Of a stretch of 64,000 nucleotides of DNA, positions 40,164-51,995 are shown one piece after another (the stretch's first letter is position 1; every line of letters starts with the position of its first letter). The position numbers and the translations under genes are program-made. Under the pieces are notes generated by a model. The model saw only the letters and a list, made by a program, of their open reading frames with translations, did not search any database and had not been told where the DNA came from. This DNA comes from Lycocorax pyrrhopterus obiensis (Eukaryota; Chordata; Aves; Passeriformes; Paradisaeidae): contig JACSVZ010000014.1 of NCBI GenBank assembly GCA_014706295.1, forward strand, positions 73,318,435 to 73,382,434, read 5' to 3'.

Positions 40164-40484
40164 TCAAAGTGGGAAGGAGCACCAACTGTCAGCAGCAGGC
40201 CACTGTATCCCTGTGGGAGTTCTGCATCCCGAGGGGCCGTTCCCTGCCTTGTGACCCCACGGACGTTGCAGGGGACACATCCCATGGCCAGTGAGGGGGC
40301 TCAGCCCAGGGGATGGGCGTGCAAGGAGGGATGGTGCTGCAATAAAGCCCATCAGTACTGGTGCCACTTTAATGGGCTGCTCCTCCTTGGTCAGCCACTG
40401 CAGCTCAGCCTCTTTGGGGCTTTTGGAGATGCTCAGGCTTTTAACATCATCGATTTTCTCCATCAGTGGTGCTGCTGTTGTCAT
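40164..40484 (-). other. Protein-like minus-strand frame, unidentified
   Basis: A 106-codon frame on the minus strand. Its first 50 residues read like a natural protein (MEKIDDVKSLSISKSPKEAE, then LQWLTKEEQPIKVAPVLMG). The rest is Pro/Gly/Trp-rich and looks like non-coding DNA. A TGA lies just upstream of the ATG in the same frame. An acceptor-like TTCTACAG occurs about 25 bp upstream on that strand. I do not recognise the family. It may be an exon of an antisense gene, a retrocopy fragment or chance. Confidence 0.2.
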
Positions 40485-42147
40485 CCTTCATCCAGGAAAC
40501 CTGTACCTGTAGAAGTGCATCCAACGTGCTCCACTCAGGCTGCCTGTCATGGGTGTATTGGACATTGATGCTTAAAGAGCTCATATTTTCTTAAAAAAAC
40601 CCAAACAGCAGCAAACCAGCAGCTTTTTCTCCTGTTTTCTTTTATAAATGGAGATGATACAAAAATAATGATTTGACATGAGTGGCAGTGGCTGGCAGAG
40701 CACCACCTTTTTTGGCCACAGCCTCCCAGGCTGCTCTGTCTGCTTTGTGGTGGCCTCTCCCTGCATGATTTGTGGTTATGATTCCAAAGTGTTTGCTGCA
40801 TCCAGCTCACCTGGCTGGCTTTCTCTGTCAGCTGCAAATCGTCAGTGTTTTAGCACTGATCCTTGCATAGGTAATACCCTTTGTTACCGGGTTTTTCAGT
40901 GAATCAAAGCCTTGCACTCATTTTGAAAGCCAGGACTTTTTGCAGACTTTATATTTTGGTGATACATTCCAGACTTTTCCAAAGAACATTCAGCTTGGAT
41001 GCTAAATATGTTACTGTGAGTTGTTCAGGACTTTAATTCTAAAACACAGCTTAAGCCATTGAAGGAATCTGTGGTGATTAACTGAATATTTCCTTTCTGC
41101 TTGGTTGAAAAGAGTCAGCCCTCCTTTGTGCCAGTTTTCAGATCTTTCCAGCATTATTCTTTCCTTTCCTAGGTATTGTGCCAAACACCTGGAAATGCAA
41201 TTTCCAGATCTGCATCTTTAGGGTATCAAGTGTGAGTGCACAATAAATAGAGTGATAATTTAATATCTGTGTGTTCTGCAGAGCAGGCATTGGCAGGTCA
41301 TTAGTAACCTGCCAGTGGCTCTGGGAGCATTCTGTGTGCTCCAGTACTTTCACACAGGATTTTGAGCATTTATAGGTGATTCAGCCTCATGCCCCACAGA
41401 AACACATTGCAGGAAGGAAGAGTGCTAGAAATTAAAAGTAATTGAGGTTCCAACACATGACAACAGAAGCAGTTTGGCTTCTCTTTTCTGTGACAATCTC
41501 CTGCGTGTAAATTGCCAGGAGCAATATTCTTTACTCGCTTATTCCAGCTGAAGGATTTGCAAAGGTAACTAATTTCATCCTCTGATTCACTCCTTAGAAA
41601 TCCCTTTTTTCTTTTCCCTTCCAAAAACGTAACTTGAATTCTTCTAATTTGTCATGGTAGTTATTTTTGGGGTTGGTAAAATCTTGAGCATTACCAGCAG
41701 AATCATGAGCATCCTTTCTTGTACTGTTTATAACAGAGCCCTGTTTTGAAGCTTGTTGTTGTTCTGGAAAAATATTACAGGCTGCTGAAATTATCTTTAA
41801 AGTGCTTGGAAATTGCTGATAAAATGCATAAATTACTTTCTTTATGCTCTGTGTGCATGTGTGAGACTGTTCCTATGTGTAAGACAAGAAGTGTGCAAGT
41901 TACATTCACATTGGTGCGTGTAGAGACACTCAGACACAACATTTTGTAAAATTTAGTCAGGACGTGTCTATTTGGCCTGTGCAGTCTCTGGCACCCTTCT
42001 CCTCAACATACATTTGTTATTTCAACAAGTCATGGTACTTGTATAGACAAAAGGCTAAACAATTTTGATTTACCTTCACATGAAACAATGGCATAGTGAC
42101 ATATCCAGAGAATAACTTTCTGCACTTTGGTCAGGTTTGGGGTTTTT

Positions 42148-42170
42148 GGGGGGCGGGGGGGGGGGGGGGG
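42148..42170 (+). repeat. G6-C-G16 run just upstream of an SSBP2 exon
   Basis: Six G (42148-42153), one C, then sixteen G (42155-42170) on the coding strand, ending 53 bp before the exon at 42224. It lies upstream of a plausible branch point (TGAC, A at 42192). Such a run can form a G-quadruplex in the pre-mRNA. Length may be uncertain because homopolymers are error-prone in sequencing. Confidence 0.85.
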
Positions 42171-42223
42171 TTTAATGCCTACCATGCAATGACAAAGGTT
42201 TATTCTCCCTTTGTTCTTTTCAG

Positions 42224-42313
42224 AGTGCTGCAGCAGCTCCCAGCCCAGTGCTAGGAAACATTCCCCCAGGAGATGGCATGCCAGTAGGTCCAGTACCACC
42301 GGGGTTTTTTCAG
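42224..42313 (+). CDS. SSBP2: SSBP2 coding exon a (30 codons)
   Basis: The acceptor TTCTTTTCAG ends at 42223 and the donor GTATTC begins at 42314. The 90-bp exon is phase 0 at both ends. Translation starts [19 protein letters not shown] and ends [11 protein letters not shown], corresponding to about residues 95-124 of SSBP2. This is the start of the disordered Pro/Gly-rich middle, just after the N-terminal LisH/LUFS region that binds LDB1 (known for the family). No catalytic residues are expected. Length is a multiple of three, so skipping keeps the frame. The donor is weak beyond position +3 (GTATTC). The next exon is about 12.2 kb away. The wording [10 protein letters not shown] fits SSBP2 better than the MGNMPPNDG form I recall in SSBP3. 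Confidence 0.96.
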
Positions 42314-45300
42314 GTATTCAGAAAAAAAATTATGATTACAGGAATTTTAGGATAGAAAATCCTTTGTAATACTGTTTGCAAATCTGTAGAAAAGGTCCTC
42401 TTCTGAACTATGCCTTACTGTGTGGTGCAATATTTGAGAGTTTATTTTTAAACAGAAGTGGACAGGTGGGAAGGAAGGGACTTGACTGACAAGTATTTAA
42501 TTTATGAAATAACACAGCACAGAACAAGAAATGGTGCCAGGTTTTTAGCAGAGATTGAAAATGCTTGAGTATAATATTGAAGTAATTTCTTACAATAATA
42601 TACATAACATTGCATGGAAATTTTGAAGTCAGAACGTTGTTGGTTGTGTTCAGCTCTGTGCCAAAGTCATGGGCCAAATTTCTGAGCTGCTGTGGGAATT
42701 CAGCCTGGGCAATGCAGAGTATCCCACTGAGCATTGCCCTGCACGTTGAAGATCTCAGCCCCAGTGCCTAAAAAAGTGAAGTCACGGATTTAGACCATGT
42801 GTTGCTTCTGTTCAGCTTTGTCCTAAGTGGAGCTGAGCACCCATTTAGCACTTTGGGCAGTAACAGCACAGGATATGACAGTGGAAGAAATTACATTTTA
42901 GTGCAAGCCCAGCGTGGCATTTCTGACCCAGGCTGGACTCTCCCGGGCTGGGCTTGCATCTCCTCCTCACCAAAACTCAGTTGTTTTCCTCCGCACTGGC
43001 AAACTGAGGCTTGATTTGTAATATATGAATGAAAAGATACTTGGTAGTGAAGTGGGAAATATCTGGCTGCTGCCAGTCACAAAATTCTCGTGAGCTGGCA
43101 GAACTCATTAATTAATTTATTTCTGCTTTTACCACTTTGAACAGCTGGTTGGGTAGACTTTTTTACATGTAATTTTGTCTTAATTTTTATTATATCAATA
43201 TTTCAGGTTTGGTTTTTTTTTTACTTCAACCTCCCACTCCAGTTGTGATGTCAGAGGAATTAACTTTTTTTGTTATTGTCCGTGATGACAATTAGGAGGG
43301 CGAAGGGGCACAGATAGGACAAGTGTGTGAAGTACAGAGGAGAGAGTAACTATTTTAAAGGTTTTGCAGAAGGAGGATGTGGGAGCTTTGTTTTTAGAAG
43401 CGTGAAAAGACTTCTAGCCACTCCAGATCTTTGAAGATGTAAGAAAGACAAGCTGATAGAAAGTTGGGTGTGGGTAGAATTTCATTGTATGCCAGTATCT
43501 GGCTTGAGTCTGACTTGAAGCCACAACATCGTCCTGCTCTTTTTGCGAGGCCTGGGAGCGAAAACGAAGATTTTCAAGTGATTATTAATTCTTGCCGTAG
43601 TTGTGCGCTTAAGAATACATGTAATTTTGTAAATCAGGTGTGGTAGTGGGTGCATTGATGTGGGTGGGAGCAATCCCAGCAAGGGGAGCTTAGCCAAAAT
43701 CCAGTGGGTTCCGTCCCAGTGAGAGCCTGAGGTGCGTGAGGCTGTGAGTGCAGACAGACCTGGTGCTGCAGTGGGTGTTGTCAGGCAGCACTTGGTGCCA
43801 GGCTCGGAAACCTTCCTCAGAGCTGAGTCTCACCAAGGTCAATTCGCCTGAGGACAAGAAAATGTGTTGGCAGACAGAGCCTGTGTGTGGGGAACTTGAA
43901 AATGGAGGGGCATCATCTGCTGCTGTGAAACCTCCTCTGTCCTCCACGAGTGCTGCTGTTCTGGTAGGCTTTGATCTGGACAGGCTGTTTCTCCATCCTC
44001 TCCTGCAATTCCTCTGATCCCAGAGTAAAACAAACCCAGAGAACAGGTTCATCTGTCTCAGTCTGAGAGCTGGCAATCCTCAGTCTTCTCCCTCAGCAGT
44101 TTGGAGCTGAGACCTGCCCCTCACTCCCAGATTATGACAGCAGACAGTTTGTTCTCCAGAGTCAGTCAGCATGGGCAGAGCAGGAGAGAGGTGCTTATGT
44201 CTCTATTTAGTGCGCTGAGACTTTGGTCCACAAAAGCCTCGTAACATTTTAATTCCTTTAGCCCGGAATTTATCTGGAAGGTCACCCTGGAGTGATAAGG
44301 GTGCCTGTTATTGCTTTCAGGAGTTGTTTGGGTTGGGCTAAGCTGAAGCTGCTGACAGCCAGTACCTACCAGCTCTCCTTGCAAAACTCAGGGGTCACAG
44401 ATGATTTGAAGTCATTTCTTCCCTCTTGGTTTTGCACTTTTTGTTTTGGGTGGGCACTGAGCACTACCCTGGATGTGAGCAAAGTGGGGTCATTGCTGCT
44501 GCACTGGGTTCTTATCAGAGCAAGGGACTGTCACAGTCCAGGGGGAAGAAATGTGCTGGGAATGGAGAAACACCAACGGGCTTCCCTTTTGGTTGGCACT
44601 ACTGACTTCTAACATGATTTTTGAGACATTTATTTTTTGTAAAAGAAAAGAAATATATTTTATTTTAATAAATAATGCAGTCTGCTAGCATAGCAGGAAA
44701 ATTATGGTTTCTCAGACAGTATGTGGTAAAACTCTGCTCTTTGTAAAATGAGGTTTTCTCATACAGGTAGACCACTAGCACTGATATTAATTAGCAACTT
44801 GTGGCATTTCATGCCTGGTCCACAGAGGTGGAAGGTCTGAAGCCAGCAGCTGAATTTGTCTTGTTTCTCTCTGTAGTTGTAGTTTAATACTTCAGTTCAG
44901 GTGATGGATGATGGTCACTGCAGTGCTGACAGTCCAGACCAAAGGCACAGTGCAGGGAAGGTGGGGGAGTTGTACACAGCTGTTCTTGTCAAATAAATGA
45001 GGTTTCGGGGTTTTGTTTGTTTGTGGTTTTTTGCCTTTTTTAAGAGAAATTGTTTGCAGTGTCAAAAGTGAAATTTGAAAGTCAGTGTTTATGTGGAGTG
45101 AGGATGTGCCTCAGTTTCCTCCACTGGTGTGTTTGTGTTTTAATGTAACTTTAAGTTCACAGGCACATACTTTTTGTGCTCATCTTCTCTCAGTCTGAGC
45201 AGCAGTGGGACTCTGGAAATAACTCGGTGTGATACAGAAACTGAACCTGCTCTTGGTTCATGAGCAGCAACACTTGAATGTGTGGGGCACAATAGTTCTG

Positions 45301-46200
45301 CCACACAAGACTCCTTAACTCCAAATAGTAGAACCCAAGCAGCTGCTTTGGGCAAAGAAGTAATGAAACCGTATTTGATTGCATACAGGAGACAGGATTT
45401 TATACATATCTGAAATGCCGAACCAAGCCCAGCCTGAGTGTGGAAATACATCATCCTTTTCCAGTTTTCCCGTATAGAACATCCTGGACATGGAGCTAAG
45501 GTGTGAGGAAGGCACTTAGCTACTGTGATAACAAAATAAAGTCATTTGGGATGTTTTCTGTGTCATTTGTAGCCATTTTTAATCCATGTCATTCATTAGT
45601 TTCCTCATATGGCCAGTCACGGACATCAGCATGAGCTGCTCTTTGTGCCTGGTTCTGGAGCCCTGTCTGACCCTGACACAGTAACCGAGCAACTGAAAGA
45701 CTGAATAAGGTCATAATAAATAATTACCTTTGGGTCTCATGTTAGTGGATGTATATAATGTCAGCAGCCACAGCTTTACACAAGGCTCTTACAAACTTAT
45801 TTACAGTGAGTTAAATCTTCCACTTGTGGTCAAAGAGGTTCAGGTTGTAGAATTCAGAGACTTACAGGTTTCCACATCCAGTCTTGCAGGTGCAACTGCT
45901 GCTCTTCAGGTACTGAGGTCCATTTCCATCCCTCTCTTCAGTGGTGTTTTAAGGCAGCTAAACAATTTGAGATGTTACGTTTGTATATTTGCAGACCATT
46001 TATTTGATCCTTGTGGACAACGTTGGTGTTAGTAAGCAAATGAGCAGAGGCCAGAGGGAAGTTTTGGAGCATTTGTTCATTGAGATGTTTGAAGTTTTTA
46101 AACAGCATGTAAGCTATTGATTTCGCGGGATTTTATTTGCCTTTTAGTTAAGTTTCCAGTTCTAGATCTCCTAAATGCAGAGTTTAAAACAGAGCAGCGT

Positions 46201-46320
46201 AGAATGGTTTGGAAGGGACCATAGAGCCCCTCTTGTTCCAACCCCAGCCGTGGGCAGGGGCACCTTCCGCTGGTTCTCCAAGTTACTGACGCCCAGCACT
46301 GCCCAGAGTCTGACCCTGGC
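46201..46320 (-). mobile_element. CR1 LINE 3'-end fragment
   Basis: AGAATGGTTTGGAAGGGACC, then TTCCAACCCCAGCCGTGGGC and AGGGGCACCTTCCGCTGG: the reverse complement of a CR1 3' tail. About 120 bp, 5'-truncated, with the terminal 8-bp repeat mostly lost. It lies antisense to SSBP2 in the a-b intron. Confidence 0.88.
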
Positions 46321-47018
46321 TGCTGCCTCTTGCACTGCAATTAGGAGAAATGCTTAAATGTATGTTTAATTAAACCCTAGTTGTCCTCGGCTCCTCTTTT
46401 CCATGGCTGACCAGAGGTTTGGCTGTGTGAGGAACGTGACTGGCTTTAGAGGCACTCACCTGGGAGACCTTGCTGAGAGCTGTAGGGGCAGCAGATTGTT
46501 TTATAATTGACAGTTCACTTGTTTAATTTGGTATTTTTGTTAAAAGTCAAATTCTAACACTTGTCTGTACCTTTTCACACATAAGTGAAGCGCCCTTTCT
46601 TTTAAACGCATTACTTTTTTCAGCACATTTGTTAAAATCTCAAGTTCAGCTTACCACTAAACATTATTTCCGTGGTGCCTGTGTTTTCTAAAGGGTTTTT
46701 CAAGTGGTTGGCTTCGTTCACCAACTTCAGATCACCAGATAAACTTGGAATGGCATGGGAGAGAAGTGTCGACACCATGTTTGAAATACAAATGTTACAT
46801 ATTCCTCTTATATAAAGGGGGAAAAAAAAAACCCAGCCCAAACCAAGCCCTGCAAAGTACCGTGAGCCTGCCTTGCCATCTAGTGGCAGCTGCCTGTGCT
46901 CGTTTTAGCTCAATCCATATTATTCTAAAGTATTATTTTTAGCCTTGTTTGCCATAGTAGAGCTGACCTAATGCTTCAGGAGAGCATCATTACAGTAAGG
47001 CACATGAGCAGAAAGGAC

Positions 47019-47106
47019 TTATTTTCCTGCCTAGCATTACTATTTGAGATATAAAAATATATATATACATATATATTTCAAATAGTAATGCTAGGCAGGA
47101 AAATAA
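47019..47106. repeat. Inverted repeat / hairpin, 29-bp perfect arms
   Basis: The left arm at 47019-47047 (TTATTTTCCTGCCTAGCATT then ACTATTTGA) is exactly the reverse complement of the right arm at 47078-47106 (TCAAATAGTAATGCTAGGCA then GGAAAATAA). After one mismatch, four more pairs extend inward. The loop is about 30 nt of alternating A/T. It could arise from template switching at an AT repeat, or be a small foldback element. No flanking target duplication was seen. Confidence 0.93.
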
Positions 47107-47220
47107 ATATATATTATATATAAATATATATATGAATATATAAACATTTAGCTTTGTTATATATGGATATATAACAAATATATATCTACCGTATGTAAAT
47201 AAATATAAATTAAAGTTTAT
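47050..47220. repeat. AT-rich (TA)n region
   Basis: Almost pure A/T over about 170 bp, with many TATATA blocks, starting in the hairpin loop and continuing to about 47220. The minus-strand frame here (46990-47223) is a low-complexity artefact rich in Ile and Tyr. Confidence 0.85.
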
Positions 47221-50050
47221 CACTTAGCTAAGTCAGAATAAGCAAAGTCAGCGAATTAAGAATTAGTAAGATACATCTCTTGCATTTTAAAGCAGAAATG
47301 ATGAACTACTTGCACATAAAAAGAAAATTAATTTGTAAGGTGCAGTGTAAGGCTGTAAAATATCTCTGTAATGTGCTGTTTTGGTTCATTCTTAATATTG
47401 ACCATATTTACGGTCAAGTCATGGCATGACACATTGTTAAACAGTAGAGTTTGTATTCCAGGCCCAATAAATGCATCATTTGGTTAAAGCATTTGAAAGA
47501 AGGAAGATGAGGAGGGAGGAATCCCCCAGCACCCCTTTAAAGCTATTTTGGACTGAATTGTCCACTGGGGGTTGTTGTTTGTGCAGGGAATGAGGATTCT
47601 GAGTTCCAGCTGTGGAATGGCACAGCTGGAGCCAGGGGATGTGCTGTGGCTCAGCCTGGTCTGTGCAGAACCAGCACCTGTATCTCTGCCAGTCTAAAAA
47701 TGTTCTGTTTCTTTTTAAACCCCTTTGAACACTTTCAGCCCTCCCCTTAACGCTCACACACTGTCCTGGTTTCCCAGGAGTTTATCCGTGTTTATCCCCC
47801 CCGTTCCAGCAGCCACACCTCATTGTCCATCCCAGGATCCATCACCCACCTCCCAGGGCTAATCCTCCTCCTGGGTTCCCCATTTTTGCAGCATTAACTT
47901 TTCTGTAAAACGAAGATAGTTACAAATTGTAACAGAAGTGCAAAACTAGCTGGATTTGGCACATGTGCACACCCAGCCTCAATTCCAGTGCAGCAAATGG
48001 GGCAAGTGCAGGTGAGAGAGTGAAAAGTTAAAGAATTTGATACAGGGAAGTGCCAGAAGCTTGAAAACTATCCTGGACTGTGAAAACATTGTGAAGGAAG
48101 AATGAAACATCACCAGAGCTGCACATGCAGCTTGTCAGCAAAGATAGCAGCTTTGGTAGGGCTCGAGAAGCTTTGAAAATAAGATTTTAAAGGGGATGTT
48201 TTTCCCTCTGAGTTTATATAATTAATGTTGGTAGGAAGAATTTTATTGTGTTTTTGGAATCTTCATTGTTTGTAAATTCATCCACCACAGTAGAGCAATC
48301 TGGGAATATTCAAGTTCATAAAATTATAGGTCTAATTCTTTGCAGAATTGGGAAATGTGCATTTTTGTCCTCACCAGTATCACACTGCATTTTAAAATAC
48401 TCCATTTTTAAAAATTATTATGACTTGTTGCACTGTGTGAGAGGGTATTATCATCCAGAAAGATCTATAAGTAGTTTGTGGTTTTCTCTCTTTTTAGTTC
48501 CTTTTCTCTAAATACCAGGAACAAAGTCAACTTTTAAAAGATAAAGTTATCCAGGATCTGCTGGCCTTGCTAATTCCGCCCTGCAGTTGTGGCAATGCTT
48601 TTACTGCTCATAACTGTTGGACCAAATTAAAACTGCTCAGCTTGAGGAGTTAATCAGCTGTTCCAAAGAACCAGCCGTGTATCATAATCAGGTTTATCAG
48701 ACTGAGGGAAATGCTTTCTCAGGCCTCAGTCTTCTGTCTGGATGATGTCTGAATTCTGAAAATGCAGGGGTTTTTATTTTGAGGAGTTTTTAAGGTGACA
48801 CATCTTGGATGTTTTGGCTTGTCAGGTTTGAAAAACTCCATTTTCCTTTCTTTTTGCATTTCATAAAAATTAAAGTAAAAATTATTTACCTGGTTTAAAA
48901 TTCATATAAGTAATACCTCTTTTAAAATTTGAATTTCTTTCAAAAATTCCTTCATGTATGATGTGCAGAACTTAGCAACTTTCTCCCCCAGTTATGAAAT
49001 CTTGAGCTTCAGATAATGATGTTCCCCACGAAGTGAGACAGATGCAATAACAGTACAATTCCCAAAGATCATCTAAAAGCAGATCTGGCTTTCAGCATCA
49101 ACAAATGTTTAGATGGGGAGAAAAGGTTTTGTTTGGGGCTTTTCTGGTTGTTTTTGTTCAGTTGGTTGGTTGGGTTTTTTAAGCACGGAATTATTTCTTT
49201 GTTTTTCTACACCAAACAAGGTGTGTGTTGCAGTATTCTTCCATATGGTGTTCCTTGACCAGGGATAAAACATCAAATTTATTTTAAAAGCTGGTATTGC
49301 TGTAACTTGGAATTTTAGATGTGGAAGGAGCTCTTCAATTTAGGAAAAAAAATAAATTTTGCTCTTTGTTCTGAATTAAATCACACAACTTTCTGGTGCT
49401 ATTTATAAGTTGTCAGTCTGCTCTTAGAAATCCATAAATACAGAAATTATTTTTTTAGGGAACTTTTTCTGAAGCACAGAGAAGAACTTGCTCATGGAAC
49501 TGGGTTTGGTCATCAGAAGAGGCCAACGTGGAGAGAAATCCTCTCTCAGTGCTGAGAATAACATGTTTTTATGTAAAATAATATAGAAAAAAAAACCTGG
49601 TTTGGTTTGCAGTGGTAGACTGCAAGATGTGCAGTGTACAACCCAAATGTCATCACTGAAATACTTCAGCAAAATATCATTTTGGGTTTAGTCCTGGTTA
49701 AAACTAAAATGTGCTGATGAAGAGTGTCCTGAACACTTGGGTGACTTTTTGCTGCTGAGGGAGATGCCACAAAAATAAATCACAGAGGAAACTAACAAGT
49801 AAAATGTAATGAAATGAAAAATGAATTGCAAGGTTGCTTGGATAAATTCGATTCGCACTTATTTAATGGTTCCCTGTGGTCCTCTTAAGAGGGCTAACCC
49901 CCTTTGGTTTGCGAATGGGAGATGTAGGTGTAAAACACCTCTGGAGCATTTCCTAAAACATAGGAGTCTTAAATAGTTATATCAAAACATTATTTACCTA
50001 GTAGGAAAATGAAATAAAAATGCTCAGCAGTCTTATTTTTTATCATTTGG

Positions 50051-50070
50051 TACTAATACTAATACTAATA
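50051..50070. repeat. Short (ACTAAT)n repeat
   Basis: TACTAATACTAATACTAATA, about three and a half units, followed by related ATCATAATAG. Confidence 0.8.
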
Positions 50071-51699
50071 ATCATAATAGTAAGTGATGCCAAACCTTTT
50101 AGCCAGGAGTAGGGTTCGAAAACAAAAAAGGTGAAGATTAATTGTATTTTCAGATACAGAATGTGTAACTTGGCAACTGATTTTTAAACAGAGGAGAACA
50201 AAGATTTTTAGTTCTTTTCACTTGTTATCATTTAGAACTTTTAAATGGATAGATGGAGAGATTGGGTCATTTTCAGAGTTCCCAGAGGGAATGTGACCTT
50301 GTCTAAGGCAGCTTGACCTGTTCTCCAGTACCTGCACCTCAAGAAGCAGTACAATTAATTTAAGATCACTTGTTTCAGTGTGTACAAATAAGGTCTGTGG
50401 TTCCATTTTCAGCTTCTAGGGATAAGTTGTGTTTGTGTTTGTGCTGTTGGTGACTGAGTTATAAAACAAATTATTGCCATTTCGGTCCTTCTCCACACCA
50501 AGTGTGAAGCTGTGTCTCACCATGTGTTTTTTAATTTGTGGTCAATATATTTACAGTCAATTAAGTCTCAGCAGGAATTGAAATATTCAGGGTTACTTCT
50601 CCGGCTGTGGGTTATTGTAAATTTTGCAAATTTATGTGAGACAAAATGCAATTGATAAATGTAAAGGTATGAGGAAAAACAGGATAAAAATGTCAGTGCA
50701 AAAAGCCTGTATCTGGAAGGAAGTAAATTTCACTCCCAGCTTTTGGAAGGGAAGTCAATTTAAAGAAACAATAGATTTGTTGGAGGCTGTCGTGCTTAGT
50801 AGAACACCACCTTCTGAATTCCTCATTTCACCACTGTTAGGTAGAAGTGAAAACTAATCCACACCATGTTTTAGAGTCTCCTGAACAACTAAAAAAGAGT
50901 AAGAACTGCGTGACTGGCAGAGAAACATCTCAACCTCTGTGTCTCTATGACATCAGATTCCTGGTGCACACGTTTTGTAAAATCATGTTTTCTGGCACCA
51001 AAATGTGGGCAGTGAGGCCATCGTGCTTCAACATTGCTCTCTCAAAGACTTCCCCACTGAGAAACTTATTTTCTGTTGTGTTGAGAACCAAGAAAAACAG
51101 GATTTCACAAGACTTTGATGTTGCACAGCACACAGACCTCTCAGACATGCATTAAACACACAGGTTCTGAGATACCCTTTGCTCTCCCTGTACACAGCTG
51201 GATTATTTTTGAGCAGAGAGATAACAAAAAAGTGCTACAGCTTCTGGCACCATCGTTCAAGTTCTTGAACTTGTCTTCCTTTGAAGTACTTCTAACGATT
51301 CAACATGAAATGTTGCTGTAAGAGTAGGGACCTTATTAAATTTAACATTTCACATCTTGATTTTATTTTGTATTGTCACTATTATTCTAGTATTTTAATA
51401 CTTTCCTTCTTTTAGGTTTCTGGAATTTTTTTTTAAGCTTTCACTGTAAATTGATAAAGGCAAATGTTCTGCAGTGACTACACAAACAGTTTTTCCTTTC
51501 TGGCTTCGTTTTTACCCAGTTTAGTAGAAGGTTCTTCTTCTTTGCTCTCACCTGCAGGATAGCAACCTTCAGGATACTTTTTGTGATGCCAAATTAGTGA
51601 ATTTCATACCTGTGGGTAGGAATTACAATATGTTGGTGTCAACAGATGTTGGTGGTATCTCCACCTCAGCAGTGGCTTAGCACTGCCTTGTTTGCCTGT

Positions 51700-51995
51700 T
51701 TCTTTGTTTTATTCATTTTGGGGGGTTTTTTGGTTGCTTGGTTGTTTTTTGGCAGGATTTGTTTTGACTTTGGGATTTTCCCCCTTTTTTGTGGTGGCTT
51801 GTTTGTTTCTGTTTGTTTTTTGTTTTTAATTTTGAGGGATTTTGGAGGAGGTTTAATTTTGTTTGTGTGGATTACTTTTTTTTTAATTGGGTTGGGTCTT
51901 TTGTGTGTCCTCTGGTTTGGGCTTTTTGTTTTGTTTTGTTTGGGTGGTTGCTTGGTTTTTGCTTGTTTTTTTGTCTGTTTGTTTTACAGTGGTTT
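51700..51995 (+). repeat. T/G-rich low-complexity tract
   Basis: About 300 bp of the + strand is mostly T and G (TTTGTTTG, GGTTTTTT, TTGGTTGC blocks) with few A or C. It keeps a 149-codon frame open (51646-52095) made of Phe, Leu, Gly, Cys, Trp and Val. That looks like a membrane protein but follows simply from the base composition. It is on the transcribed sense strand of SSBP2. Confidence 0.75.

Larger units (their letters stand above)
18488..42223. other. Non-coding, presumed SSBP2 intron (long segment before first visible exon)
   Basis: About 23.7 kb without a supportable host exon. It contains the decayed protein-like frame at 22536-23033, a 53-bp two-copy tandem repeat at 23364-23470, a 20-bp duplication at 29881-29920, a C/T run near 29551-29572, the (GGAT)n repeat at 34592-34661, the CpG-rich patch at 36170-36560, CAT repeats at 37210-37246, A-rich runs at 38117-38251, a protein-like minus frame at 40164-40484 and a G run at 42148-42170. 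The 3' end is a clear splice acceptor (TTCTTTTCAG at 42214-42223). Confidence 0.65.

Noticed and set aside
43690..44076. Overlapping frames on both strands near 43.7-44.1 kb
   Set aside because: No recognised protein; both strands open in a moderately GC-rich patch of intron.
46990..47223. 77-codon Tyr/Ile-rich minus frame
   Set aside because: Low-complexity product of the AT-rich region and hairpin.
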